64,000 nt of DNA, taken from Akebia trifoliata (taxonomy: Eukaryota > Streptophyta > Magnoliopsida > Ranunculales > Lardizabalaceae). A program made the translations under genes and the position numbers. The stretch's first letter is position 1; the number at the start of each line of letters is the position of its first letter. The stretch lies in the NCBI GenBank assembly GCA_017979445.1, contig CM030707.1, positions 22,822,586 through 22,886,585 of the forward strand, given 5' to 3'. This document shows, piece by piece, positions 11,425 to 22,611 of this stretch. The notes beneath the pieces were generated by a model. That model did no database searches. It was given only the letters and a program-made list of their open reading frames with translations, and was not told the origin of the DNA.

Positions 11425-12560
11425 ATATGTTTGAAAGAGTCAAATACGTGACCCCATCATTCCTGATCTTGAGGATTTCATGTGGTGGCGTTGAACTTGT
11501 TGAGAGCCATAATTGTGATTGTGTACATTAGAAATCTAGCATACTCATTGGCTCCAAACTTGTCAGAGCCACAATTTCGTTGACATTATTAATGGGATTT
11601 GGAGCAACTTATCTAATAGAATCAAGATTGTATCTTTATCACAATTTAATCTGCGCATTCATACACTCCCTACTTTGTGTCTGGAAGAGTCAGATACGTG
11701 ACCCATCATTCCTGATCTGGTGGATTTTTGGCATAGCATCGGATTTGTTTGTATTCAGAATTGTGATACGTGTGCATTAGAAATCTAACATATGAATTGG
11801 CATTGAACTTGTTGGGAGCCATAATTACTTTGACATTATTTATGAGATTTGAAACAAACTCTCTAACAAGAGTAAGATCGAATCTTCGTTAGACATCTAA
11901 TATATGAACTCATACACTCTCAAAGAGCAAGATGCTTTATGTCTGGAAGAGTCAAATAAGTGACTCATCATTCCTGATCTTGAGGATTTCGCGTGGTGGC
12001 ACTAAACTTGTCAAGAGCCGTAATTGTGACACATGTGCATTATTATACACATTGGCACCAAACTTGTCGGGAGCCAAAGTTGCTTTGGCACTATTTATGG
12101 GTTTTGGCTCAAACCCTCTGATAGAATCAAGATCACATTTTTGTCGAAGAACTACTATACGTATTCATACACTCTCAGTAAGCAGGACGCTCCATGTATG
12201 AAAGAGTAAGATATATCAATCTTAATCTTAAGGATTTCATGGTGGCATCAGACATGTCGAGAGTCATAATTGTGACACGTGCATTAAAAAAATTCTAACA
12301 ACGCATTGGTACTGAACTTGTCAGGAGCCATAATTGCTTTGGTACGATTTATGGGATTTGGGACAAACTCTCTGACATACACAAAATCGAATCTTCGCCA
12401 GAGATCCAATACGCATTCATACACTCCCAGAATCCTAATGAACAAACGCTTTATGTCTGAACGAGTCAGATACGCGACCTGTCATTCCTGACCTTCAAGA
12501 TTTCATGCGGGGGCATCGAACTTGTCAAGAGCCATAATCGTGTGACACATGTGCATTAAA
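11425..12560 (+). repeat. Tandem repeat array, about 250-bp monomer, ~4.5 copies
   Basis: The landmark AACTTGTYRGGAGCC begins at 11557, 11806, 12061 and 12315, giving periods of 249, 255 and 254 bp. Each monomer also contains TCATACACTCYCAG-like, GAAAGAGTCAGATACG and TCATTCCTGATCTTGAGGATTTC blocks in fixed order, plus a second shorter AACTTGTCAAGAGCC..TGTGACAC block. Copies differ by many substitutions, so the array is not recent. It ends about 1 kb upstream of the RING gene start codon. Open frames through it have no recognisable domain. Confidence 0.7.
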
Positions 12561-12800
12561 ATAATTAATCATATATATTTCATTTTTTTTTTCTTTTTTT
12601 GGAAATTTAGGTGGAGCAGTTGAAAAGATAATGATGAGATTAATGTGTATTAAGGAATAAAATGACCAGTGTCACAAAACTGAGGAGAATCCGAGACTCA
12701 CAAAGCACATGGCCGAACTTACCTGAGAACCATGGTTAGTTAGGTTAACCATAGTTACCTTGGTTGGTTAACACCTAAATAAATCTCCTCCAACCCAAAT
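12561..12800 (+). promoter_or_regulatory. Probable promoter region of the RING gene
   Basis: Sequence between the tandem array and the presumed 5' UTR. It contains the inverted GGTTAACC / GGTTAACAC elements near 12740-12770 and leads into a GA-rich stretch (GAGAGAGAGAGTCACAG) of the kind found in plant 5' UTRs. No clean TATA box was identified, so this is inferred from position. Confidence 0.3.
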
Positions 12801-12855
12801 AGAGCGAGCGAACGAGAGAGAGAGTCACAGAAAGAGAGAGAGGTTCGTTCTTACA

Positions 12856-12873
12856 ATGCTCGAGAATAAATAA
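12856..12873 (+). promoter_or_regulatory. Possible 5-codon upstream ORF in 5' leader
   Basis: ATG at 12856 opens a frame encoding MLENK followed by TAA. It lies in the presumed first leader exon. A second similar mini-frame (MRNYR, 13528-13545) lies 52 bp before the main ATG. Whether both are in the mature transcript depends on leader splicing. Confidence 0.3.
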
Positions 12874-12954
12874 TTCCTTCGATTTTTTTTACAGTTTCTC
12901 TGAAGATTTTAAATAGATAATTCTGTTGATCTACTAAATAATAGCTAATATCAG

Positions 12955-13288
12955 GTACGTCTTGATCGATCGATCATTGATCATCTTTGTTCTTCTTTGG
13001 AGGATCTTTTTTCTTTTTTTCCTGAATAAATCTTGTAGAATTTTCTTCGTTATTTTTTCTTTTTTCCATTCTGGGTTATTTTCTATGAATTTGTGCTTTT
13101 TTGCAAACTGGGTTTATTGATTTTAGATTTTATTTTTATTTTTTTGGGGGTTGGGGGGTTGTGGTTACTGTGTTGGATGGACGAATCTTGCTCGTTTCCT
13201 TCTCTGGGTATCTTTTTATTCCAATCTATATTGATTTTTCATTTGTGGGTAGTTTTCTTTTTGATCAATTTGAATCTCTTTGTTGCAG
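12955..13288 (+). other. Putative 5' UTR intron of the RING gene
   Basis: CAG|GTACGT at 12955 is a strong donor, and TGTTGCAG ending at 13288, after a T-rich tract, is a strong acceptor. The interval is T-rich like the other introns. The rest of the leader up to 13596 may contain another intron. Inferred from splice signals only. Confidence 0.4.
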
Positions 13289-13596
13289 GAAACTGGTTAT
13301 TTTTCCTTAATTCCCCATCACATAGGTATGGTTTATATCCTGTTAAAATCTTCTTGTTTCAAGTGTCGATCATTTACTTGATTTGAATAATTTACTTTTC
13401 TTTAGCATCAGTAGTGATTATATAGTTTTTCTTTTATGATTTTATTATAATGTCTTCTTTGGTTTTTTTTTTGTTTTTGTTTTTTGTTTCTTTGATTGCA
13501 TTTCTATGATCGGATTTTGATTCAACAATGAGGAATTATAGATAAGAAAAGGGTTGAAGAAAATTTTGAAGAATTTGTTATCTTGCCTTACATAAA

Positions 13597-16500
13597 ATGG
13601 CATCAACTAAGGGTAGTAGTGGTAGTAGTAATAGTCAGGGATCTTCTTCTGTATCAGTCCAAGATAAAGGAAGTCGAAATAAGAGAAAGTTCCGGGCTGA
13701 TCTGGCTCTAGGTGACTTAAACAATCTCCCCGTTTCATCCCAAATCGAATGCCCAAGTTTTGAATTCTCTGCCGAGAAATCCCAAAACACCCCGAGTCAT
13801 GATCAACATGGTGTTTGTGACTTGTGTGTACTTAACCAAGGCTATCCCAATACCATAAAACCTGACCTTAGACTGTCATGTGGTCCGGATTCAGCTGAGG
13901 TTGCATCTAGTGGGCCTAAAGAGGAACTAGAAGCCAGCGAGTATCAAGACGCCGAGTGGAGTGATTTTACCGAAAACCAGCTCGAAGAACTCCTTTTGAG
14001 CAATTTGGATACAATTTTCAAGAGTGCGATTAAAAAGATTGCTGCATTTGGGCATAGTGAGGAGGTTGCAAGAAAGGCTGTTTTGAGGTCTGGCCTTTGT
14101 TACGGCTGTAAAGACACTGTATCGAATATTGTGGATAGTACTTTGGGGTTTCTGAAAAATGGGCAAGAAGTTGATGCTTCAAGAGATCACTTCTTTGAGA
14201 GTTTAGAACAGTTGGAGAAGTATTTGTTGGCAGAGATGGTTTGCGTACTTAGGCAAGTTAGGCCTTTTTTCAGTATCGGTGATGCAATGTGGTGCTTGTT
14301 GATATGTGACATGAATATATCTCATGCTTGTGCTATGGAAGGCGATCCGTTTAGTAGTTTTGGTAATGATCAGGGCTCTGGGACTAGTAATTGTGAACCC
14401 ATTCTTCCAAATTCCAATAAACCGAATCATTTATGCCCTTCTCCTCATAGTTCTCAATCCGAAATGTCCACTGTTACAGGGATCCCAAATTTACCGAATC
14501 CTAAGAACCCCGTTGTTCTCGAAGGGCTACCACCGGAGAAAGTAAGTTCGGTTCCCACCTCTAGCAATAATGAGGAACGTATACAGACTACATACCAGTC
14601 TTCGGCCCCTGAAGTGAAGTCCGGGGGTGGCAGAAAGGGCCATTCTATTAATGCTAAGAGAGAAGCTATCCTTCGACAGAAGTCTCTTCATCTAGAGAAA
14701 AGCTACCGTGCATATGCATCTAAAAGCGCTTTGAGATCGGGAAAGCTAGGAAGCTTGGGTAATTTGATCTTGGATAAGAAACAAAAGTCTATCTCAGATT
14801 CTACTGGTGTAGATCTCAAAAATGCTTCCTTTAAGTTAAGTAAGGCAGTTGGGGTTGATGTGTCTCAAACCAATGTAACCCATAATCCTTCGACCAATAT
14901 TGGACTCTCTACAGCTTCAACATTTAACCCAAAAACTATAAATACCCCATCTTCATTACCTGTGACCAGTACCGAGCTCTCTCTCTCATTGCCTTCAAAA
15001 GCCACCACTGAGGCTCCTAAATACAACTTCACAGGGATTCCGTATGATAAGACCTTGGGACGAGGGGTTCCGGATGACAAGAAGGATGAGATGATGCTGA
15101 AGTTGGCCCCAAGAGTGCAGGAACTACAGAACCAATTACAAGGGTGGACAGAGTGGGCTAATCAGAAGGTAATGCAGGCTGCGCGTAGGCTGAGTAAGGA
15201 CAAGGATGAGCTTAAAACACTAAGGCAAGAGAAAGAAGAGGTGTTACGGCTCAAGAAAGAAAAGCAATCTTTGGAGGAGAACACCATGAAGAAACTTTCT
15301 GAAATGGAGAACGCGTTGTGTAAGGCAAGTGGCCAAGTTGCGCGTGCTAATTCTGCTGTTCAGAGGCTCAAAGTGGAGAAATCTGAGCTGAGGCAACAGA
15401 TGGAGGAGGCTAAGTTAAGAGCTGCGGAGTCGGCAGCGAGCTGTCAAGAAGTATTGAAAAGGGAAAAGAGAACTTTGAAGAAGTTCGAGTCGTGGGAGAA
15501 GCAGAAAACCATGTATCAGGAGGAACTCATGACCGAGAAGCGTAAGCTGACTCAGGTTCAACAGGAACTGGAATGTGCTAAAGATTTGCGGGATCAAATG
15601 GAGGTAAGTCTCTGAAAAATGGGAATCTGAGTCACTTATCTTGTAGACGGAGGATGGTCTACCAATGTCATATGATGCAGGGTTGCATAGGTGGGACCAA
15701 CCATTAGATGATGGGTTTTTCCCAACATAGTAACATAAATCTGTGATTTAAAAAAAGAAAAAAAAAAAAAGAAAACCACAATTAAATCATGATTTTAATA
15801 GTTATTGATTAAATCACATTTTTTTCAAAAAATCACCAAGTTTTCAACAAAAAAAATTATTTTTCAAAAAATCATGATTAATCAAACTTTTTTCTAAATC
15901 AAAGATTATTTTTATTTTTGGTATTTTTTAAGTGTTATTTTGTCAATTAATATATGAAATACATATTTTTATACTTAAAAAACTATTTTTATTTTTCAAT
16001 TTATCTGATATTTTCCTGAGTGACTTTATTGATCTTTTACTGATTTTATCTGAAGCTTTCTCTTACTGAATTATACTTGAACCCCCACTTTGTCACTATG
16101 CTTCCCAAGACCCCTATGCATGTGTGGCATTTATACTGCAAGCAAAATGGTAAATACCATCCCCGACAGTCTACCAGATAGAGCCTTAGATTTCCTCTTC
16201 CAAAGAGTAGAAGCAGTAATGTTTCTTGACTATTTTTCTTGTAAGGGTGCATGTGTTTCCCAATACAATAATCATGCATGCTTATGTGATTTTATTCTGC
16301 TTCTCTCTTTGGATTTTGTTAAATAAATCAATTGTTTTGGTGTGTTATTTGGTTCGCTTTCTCATCAATAAAAAAAAGAATTATATAGGCTAGGCGGAAC
16401 CAAGAAGAGAAAGCGAAGGAAGAACTACTTACACAGGCCAACTCCTTGAGAAAAGAAAGGGAACAACTTGAAGCTTCGGCAAAATCAAAGGAGGGCTTGA

Positions 16501-16934
16501 TCAAACTTAAAGCAGAAAATGATCTTCAAAGATATAAAAACGATACCCGGAAACTTGAATCTGAGATTAGTCAGCTGAGATTGAAAACTGACTCCTCGAA
16601 AATAGCGGCGTTACGGAGGGGTATTGATGGAAGCTATGCCAGCCGTCTGACGGATGGAAAAGTTGCATCAGCTACAAAGGGAACACACCAATTTGCTATT
16701 ATCTCCGAGACTATAGAGGATTTCGAGGTGTCTTTTGGGACGGGAGATCTGAAACGTGAACGGGAATGCGTGATGTGCTTGACCGAGGAGATGTCTGTGG
16801 TTTTCCTCCCATGCGCTCATCAGGTTGTTTGCAACAAATGCAATGAACTCCATGAGAAGCAAGGGATGAAGGACTGCCCTTCTTGTAGGACTCCTATTCA
16901 GCGACGTATTTGTGTACGTTATGCTTGCTCTTAG
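13597..16934 (+). CDS. RING-type E3 ubiquitin ligase, RF298/RF4-like
   Basis: Two coding exons, 13597-15603 and 16389-16934, joined in phase 0 by a GTAAGT donor and an ATATAG acceptor, give about 850 aa. The C-terminus (residues 796-835) is a C3HC4 RING: CVMC, then C-A-H, C-x2-C and CPSC, so the protein should recruit an E2 and ubiquitinate targets. Residues 120-195 form the conserved N-terminal helical block of this family (EWSDFTENQLEELLLSNLDTI). Residues about 495-760 are charged heptad-like coiled coil, suggesting dimerisation. The motifs KTDSSKIAALRRGIDGSYA and HEKQGMKDCPSC are hallmarks of plant RF298/RF4 proteins. The start is the first ATG of the long frame, preceded by ACATAAA. An AATAAA lies at about 16978. 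Substrate unknown; the exon join is inferred from splice signals and family alignment. Confidence 0.9.
15604..16388 (+). other. Intron of the RING gene
   Basis: Bounded by GTAAGT at 15604 and ATATAG at 16388. Splicing restores the frame from ...DQME to ARRNQEEKAKEELLTQ, which fits the family. Contents are T-rich with A-runs and no element recognised. Confidence 0.8.
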
Positions 16935-18450
16935 CTTTTACATATCCCTACTTTTCCAAACTCATTTGAGAAATCTGAATAAAGATTTGTGCTACTTCAT
17001 GAAAATGAATAATGCATCTGAAATATCTCTTTAAAAGGGTTTAGACAATCAAGTTCCTTCCCCCTAAATAAGAAGTTTGTTACCGAATTTCGTGTGGTTT
17101 CTCTGCTATCTTTTTTATATTAATGTCTTGAGAACTTGGGCAATTTACATAAACATATCTGATTTCTTTCTTTTTCATGTTCTATTGCCAATATGGTATA
17201 CAAGTGTTCTATATGTAGGTATCATATTGTTGGATCTTTTTAGGTTTATAGATGCAATTTTTTCTAAGCTCTATTAGACTTCTCTTGATGTATCATGATA
17301 GGTTCTTACCATCAGGCTGACTATTTGTTCCTCAAATTGTGGTTTTTAGGTTTCGGTCTTTTTGGAGCTTTGAAGTGGGTTTTGGTAGATCTTGGAAACC
17401 AATAGTATGTTACAATTTATAGGACAATTTTTATAGATCATTAACCTACCATGCTTTCTTGAAGTCGTTTAGAGAAATCCTTCATTGTTGATAGTACACA
17501 CATCAGTATAGGGAGGATTGAACCAAAATAGGATTTGATAAACTTCCACACAGTGGTAGATCTGGAAGTCTACTTTCAAATTAAAGGAATTAAGCGAATA
17601 AAACGGCACGGGCCACTTTATAAGAGTTTTTGAAGGGAAATATTGGTTAGAATTGTGGACCTTAAGTCCGTTGTAACCAACTTTAGATAGGTCCTCAAGT
17701 CTTATCTTATTTTATTTTTCTGAAAGAAATTAAAGATGCAATTTTCTCATGTTTTTTTATTTCTCTAAGTTTGCTTCGTTGCAGTCAATTATGGGTGTCT
17801 TTTGACCATTTTCCTTGACTGAACTTTAGGGCTGAAAGCTAACTGAAAAATGAGGAACCCAATTTGCTTATTAGATGAAGGGCAATCCCAATGTTTCTCT
17901 TCTAGGCTGTATATAAACCTAATTACATCTTAAATATGATTTTCATCTTTGGTGGGAATGCCATAGGAGATTCTATGGCCAAAATTTTACCTGCCTGGAT
18001 GATTTTCATTCTACTCTGTCTTAGACGCTCTATCTGTATCATTTTCGGACTTTCTTTTCCTTTTCAATCACTTGATTTGCTCTAAAACTGTCATTTTAGT
18101 TGTCTGTGTTGTTGGTTTACTTTGTCCATCCTCATATCTTTTACATTCATTTTAGAGACGTATTGTTTGACTGCCCAACACTGATTAATTTCTGTTTTTC
18201 ATTAAAAAATAAATAAAAAATCCTTTTTTGTTATGGAATCACAAAGCATAATTTGTGTTTGTGTTTTGAGTTGGATCAAGACTCCCAATTGAACTAGTAT
18301 GAGTAAAGGAACCATGAATAGAAAATACAAAAGATTATTTCTAATCACAATTTTTCTTTATTTTCAGCCCTAGATTGAATTAGTGTATTATTGTCATTAG
18401 AATTGCTCTCATTAAAGTTGTATTACATACAACTATGATAATTTAAGGAT
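16935..18450. other. 3' flank of RING gene and intergenic DNA
   Basis: AATAAA at about 16978 is a candidate polyadenylation signal. The rest is T-rich with short frames but no recognisable protein domain or RNA gene. Confidence 0.4.
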
Positions 18451-18451
18451 T

Positions 18452-18870
18452 GTTGAAGATGTGAGCCGTTGAATTATAATTACTCAATCATGCTTTTATT
18501 TAGCCTTAAGAGGTTGTGAGGATGATCACTATGAAGAGAACATCTTCATTGAAAAAAAAAAAAAGGTTGAAGACTTATTGTGAGGATGACCTCCATAGTG
18601 AGAAGATCATCTTCAACAACCCCCCCCCCCCCCCCCCCCCCCAAGGTGAAATTCAACCTTCTTGGTTCTTTTTGGTTGAAGATGTGAGCTGTTGAATTAT
18701 AATTACTCAATCATGCTTTTATTTAGCCTTAAGAGGTTGTGAGGATGATCTCTATGAAGAGAACATCTTCATTGGAAAAAAAAGGAAAAAAAGATTGAAG
18801 ACTTTTTGTGAGGATGACCTCCATAGTGAGAAGATCCCCCCCACCCACCCAACTTCACCTTGGGGGGGGA
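18452..18870 (+). repeat. Tandem duplication (~223 bp unit) with long C tract
   Basis: The block GTTGAAGATGTGAGC.GTTG, followed by ATAATTACTCAATCATGCTT and TTAAGAGGTTGTGAGGATG, occurs at about 18453 and again at about 18675. Between the copies is a run of about 23 C (18620-18642), and a shorter broken C tract occurs at the equivalent place in copy 2 (18836-18850). The GTGAGGATGATCTC stem motif links it to the palindromic MITE family. The C-run length could be unreliable in the assembly. Confidence 0.6.
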
Positions 18871-19285
18871 AGATTAAGGGTTAAGTTCACTTTTTATTTT
18901 TTTCTTCCTCTTATTTCTCTTGAGTAGTGTTTAGGGATGAGTAGGTGAAAGACTTATTTTGAATCAACATTCGAACTTCAACCAACTGAGCAAGCTATAG
19001 CATTACAAGTTGAACTTTACATACCGACACATATTTTTACCATATTTTCTTAGCCTTTTTTTTTTTTGTTTAATATGATCTTTCATTATAAAAACTTTAT
19101 ATTTATATTTAATTTTTTTTATATTTGAGAATGCCTCTCTATCATGGAGATTCTCTTTCTCTCTTTCCCCCCCTTCTTAAAAATTTCTATACTAACTGAG
19201 AGAGAATTACAATAATTGAAAAAATTATATCCCCATGTTTAAAAGTCTAGAAAGAGTTGATTATAAATGAGGATGATTTAACCCG
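18871..19285. other. Intergenic, nothing recognised
   Basis: T-rich spacer with no coding frame or bounded repeat. Confidence 0.4.
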
Positions 19286-19450
19286 CAGGGAGTTGACTCA
19301 ACAGTAAAACGAGTGGCAAGGTTTACTCCATTTGGTTGTGTGTTTGAAATTGGTTGTTCTTATTTTGTTGGAAGAAAATTTTCATGGGGTCGGGATATGC
19401 ACCTGTAGGGACAAGCCCTATCCTAAAAGGGTTTCAGAAAACCTGCGATA
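19286..19450 (+). mobile_element. SINE-like, tRNA-derived fragment
   Basis: GGAGTTGACTCAACAGTAAA resembles a pol III A-box region and GGTTGTGTGTTTGAAATTGG, about 45 bp later, a degraded B box. The following TTTCATGGGGTCGGGATATG resembles plant SINE bodies. The repeat ends near the AT-rich run at 19458. No target duplication was resolved. Confidence 0.35.
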
Positions 19451-20793
19451 TATTAAAAATATATATATATATGTTGCCTATGTGGCACATTTTGGTTGGC
19501 TTGCATGGCTTATTTAGGAGTCCGATGTGTTTTAAACACCTACCAATTCTTGTCACGTAGACACCATTCTGGATCCTGATTCTTTCTACATTGAGAAGAT
19601 ATCATATTCATCGAAAAATGTACAAAAAATTTGAGTTCCACAAACCCATGCCGTAATTTATTTTAGTTTTCTTTATTTGATTATCTAAATTCTCATGCAA
19701 GATCGACAAAGGAGTGATTATTTTATGCCAAATTGCCATGATCATGGCTTTTAGACTTGATTGCTATTTCGATTTTTATCTTCTGTCCAACCTGTCTCGT
19801 ATGCTACAGATGAATGAATAAATTTATACAATTATGAGGTAGGATGGATGAGGGACACTAACCCCATTTATAGGGCCTACTCACTCACCATCTATAACAC
19901 TTATAATAAATGATAGTAAATGTCAGAAACAACATGATTTCTACACAATCTAAGGGGGCAACATGGTTTCTTTCTACTATAAGCTCTTTATTAATTTCTC
20001 CCAAATATTATATGATCAAGTGTATGTGAGATGTACCATAGACCCTAATAATGTTTTGATTGATGTGCCATCATCTTCAATCTTAAAATATGATTCTTTA
20101 AGTCTTGTTCTTTAAGCTTACAATGGTAGAACAAGATATGATCCTTCAAACATACAATGGTGGAATTTTGGATAGTTTTCTGCAAGTGATCAAGGTAAAA
20201 TTGAAAATGGGTTTCAATAGATTAAAAATTATGTATAATAGAGGTTGAGGAGCTTGAAGATGATTTGTTTGGGAAGAAAAATCAAGGTTTTATAGTTACA
20301 AGCAGAGGTTGATGTTATTGTGGGCCTCAAAATTTTGAGAAGACCCTTGCAAATTTTATAAATCAAAACAAAGTCCTTAGAACGTATAAATGGACTAACA
20401 CATTCAAATTGGGCCCTCCAAGACAAGCCTTCTAAACATTGGATTTTGGGTTTTCACCGATAAAGCCCATGATCTAATAAATCTTCAAGTGATTCGCATT
20501 GCATATTGGGCCTACACCGAAATAAATGAGTTTGTCCTAATAAAAATCCTTTGAATCATTAAAATTAGAGCTAGACCAAATTAATCTTTAAACCAATTAA
20601 TAAAAGTTATTATGTTAGAGCCTTAGGGGTATAGTTGGAAAGTTAATTCACACTGAGTCTATAAATACCAAAACCCTCTTCATTTGTGGGATTCCCTAGA
20701 TCACTTTCTTTCAAAATACAGAAACTCTCCCTCTAAAAGAGAATAAGTTTTCAAGTCATTCTCTAGAGATGAAGCATGTTCTTCAAGAGAGAC
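19451..20793. other. Intergenic; possible LTR-like leader near right end
   Basis: No coding sequence. Around 20655-20790 a CTATAAATACC TATA-like motif is followed by sequence rich in short GA/CT stretches, and on the far side of the Harbinger block (30475-30900) three GATCAAG..GAAGC..TGGAGAGAA units follow. The two parts may be halves of one old LTR split by the insertions. This is inference. Confidence 0.3.
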
Positions 20794-20796
20794 TTA

Positions 20797-21884
20797 GGTG
20801 GTGTTCGTTTGCGCTATTTTTCAGCGTTTATTGCTGGAAAAAAAAAAATTTCAGCACTTTTTGTCTAAATAGCACATTTGTTTACTCCATATTTTCAACG
20901 CTTATTGCTGAAAATAAGTAAAAAAAATTCAGTACTATTTTGATGCTGAAAAAAAATTTTGAAGCGGTAAGCATTTCGATTTTTTTCAACACGAACAAGT
21001 ACACCCTTCGTTTTTTGGGCATGGACAAGTTTGCCCTTATACTTAAAAGGATATTACCCCTTATATCCCATGAATAATTACATAAACACCCCACAAATTA
21101 ATAAACCCACACCATGACCAAATTGTTTTGTCTTATATGAGTTATAAGTTTTGGAATAAGTTGATTTTTGGTGAAGATGACCTCTATAACAAGAAGATCA
21201 TCCTCACCAAAAATGAGCCCATCAAGAAACTTCTAGCCCCATCAAAATAAGTTCAAGAACCGTAAATCATCTTTTTTTTAAAAAAAAAAACTAGTTTTGA
21301 CGTGATTAGAAGTTTCGAAATTGGCTTATTTTTGGTGAGTATAATCTCTAGACCATATAGATCATCCTCATAAAAAATTGGTTCATTAAAAAAACTTTAA
21401 CCTATATAAGACAAAAAAAAAAATTGGCTATGGTATGGGTTGCCCTTATTAATTCATGGGGTGCTTTTATAATTACACATCCTTTATTTCCATCGAAAAT
21501 TACTCATCCCAAATTAAGTTCTTTCATTGTTGATTTCAAATTTTATTGATTTGTATGACATTATTATTTTTAATTTTTAATTTATTATTTATAAATTGAA
21601 ATTTTGAGTATTACTTATTATTTAAAAATAAATTGTATTTTAATTTTATAAGAAATAATATATTTTATTGTATTTAATAATAAAAAAAAGGCATTTGAAA
21701 CATGCAAATAATCTATAATATGATTGTAAGGGTAAAAAAGACAATTTATCAATTTAAGTAATGTTTAACAGACATGATTCTGCATCTAAACAAATAACTT
21801 TTTCAACACTAAAATTTAGAGCTTATAAGTTTCAGTGCTTAATGCAATTCAACACTTATTTTTTTCAGTTAAATAAACAGTACC
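20797..21884. mobile_element. PIF/Harbinger-like non-autonomous element
   Basis: Left end GGTGGTGTTCGTTTGCGC and right end AAATAAACAGTACC are inverted-like (reverse complement GGTACTGTTTATTT), flanked by TTA (20794-20796) and TCA (21885-21887), a decayed 3-bp TTA duplication. Further inverted sub-terminal blocks (AGCGTTTATTGCTG left, CAACACTTATTTTTTTCAG right) support one element. It has no coding capacity and contains a palindromic MITE at about 21078-21466. Confidence 0.5.
21078..21466. mobile_element. Diverged cloverleaf-type MITE, copy F
   Basis: Contains two hairpins with the family stem (GGTGAAGATGACCTC...GATCATCCTCACC and GGTGAGTATAATCTC...GATCATCCTCA), and long inverted ends (AACACCCCACAAATTAATAA and TTATTAATTCATGGGGTG). 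The ends differ from copies A-D. Nested inside the element at 20797-21884. Confidence 0.5.
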
Positions 21885-22611
21885 TCAGGATTTGTTCTTT
21901 ACAGAAGCTAGCTCCAGCTCTAGATGCCAGTTTCTGGAAGAAGTAGAAGCCCAAAGCCTAAAAAACTACATCCAGCAAAAGCTTGTTCATTACAAAAATA
22001 TAGAAATCAGAAATTGATGTTCGTTTGACAGTTTTTTATTGTTGGATTCTGGTAAAATAACAAAAATACCTTAATAAATATATAATTATACTAAATATAT
22101 ATAAATATAATAAATTTATATTAAAAAATTATAAAAATAATTATTTTTAATTTAAATAAATTTATAAATTTTATAATTCTATCGAAATTTCGACAACATC
22201 TCCTCTTAAAAATGGACATATTAAAATTTTCTAATGAAAAAAAATATCTGCATAATACACAATCTAACATCCACGTAACATCCCATACACATTAACATTA
22301 AAAAAATACATAATACATATATCAACATGTTTTAAACCATTATATTCATCATCGTTGAAGGAGAAATGTTACTACTAACACTGTAATAAAAATTATCAGA
22401 ATGTCTTAATAAATTTATAATTACACTGAATATATATATAAAATAAATTTATATTAAAGAATTAATTATTTTACTTTAAATAAATTTATAAATTTTATAA
22501 TTCTATTAAAATTTTGGTAGCATCTCCTCTTAAAAATGAACATATGAAATTTTCTTGAAAAGGAAAATACTTACATAGTACACAATCCAATATTCATATA
22601 ACATCCCACAC

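Noticed and set aside
13093..13386. 97- and 69-codon frames upstream of the RING gene
   Set aside because: T-rich leader/intron sequence giving hydrophobic low-complexity text, overlapping a likely 5' UTR intron.
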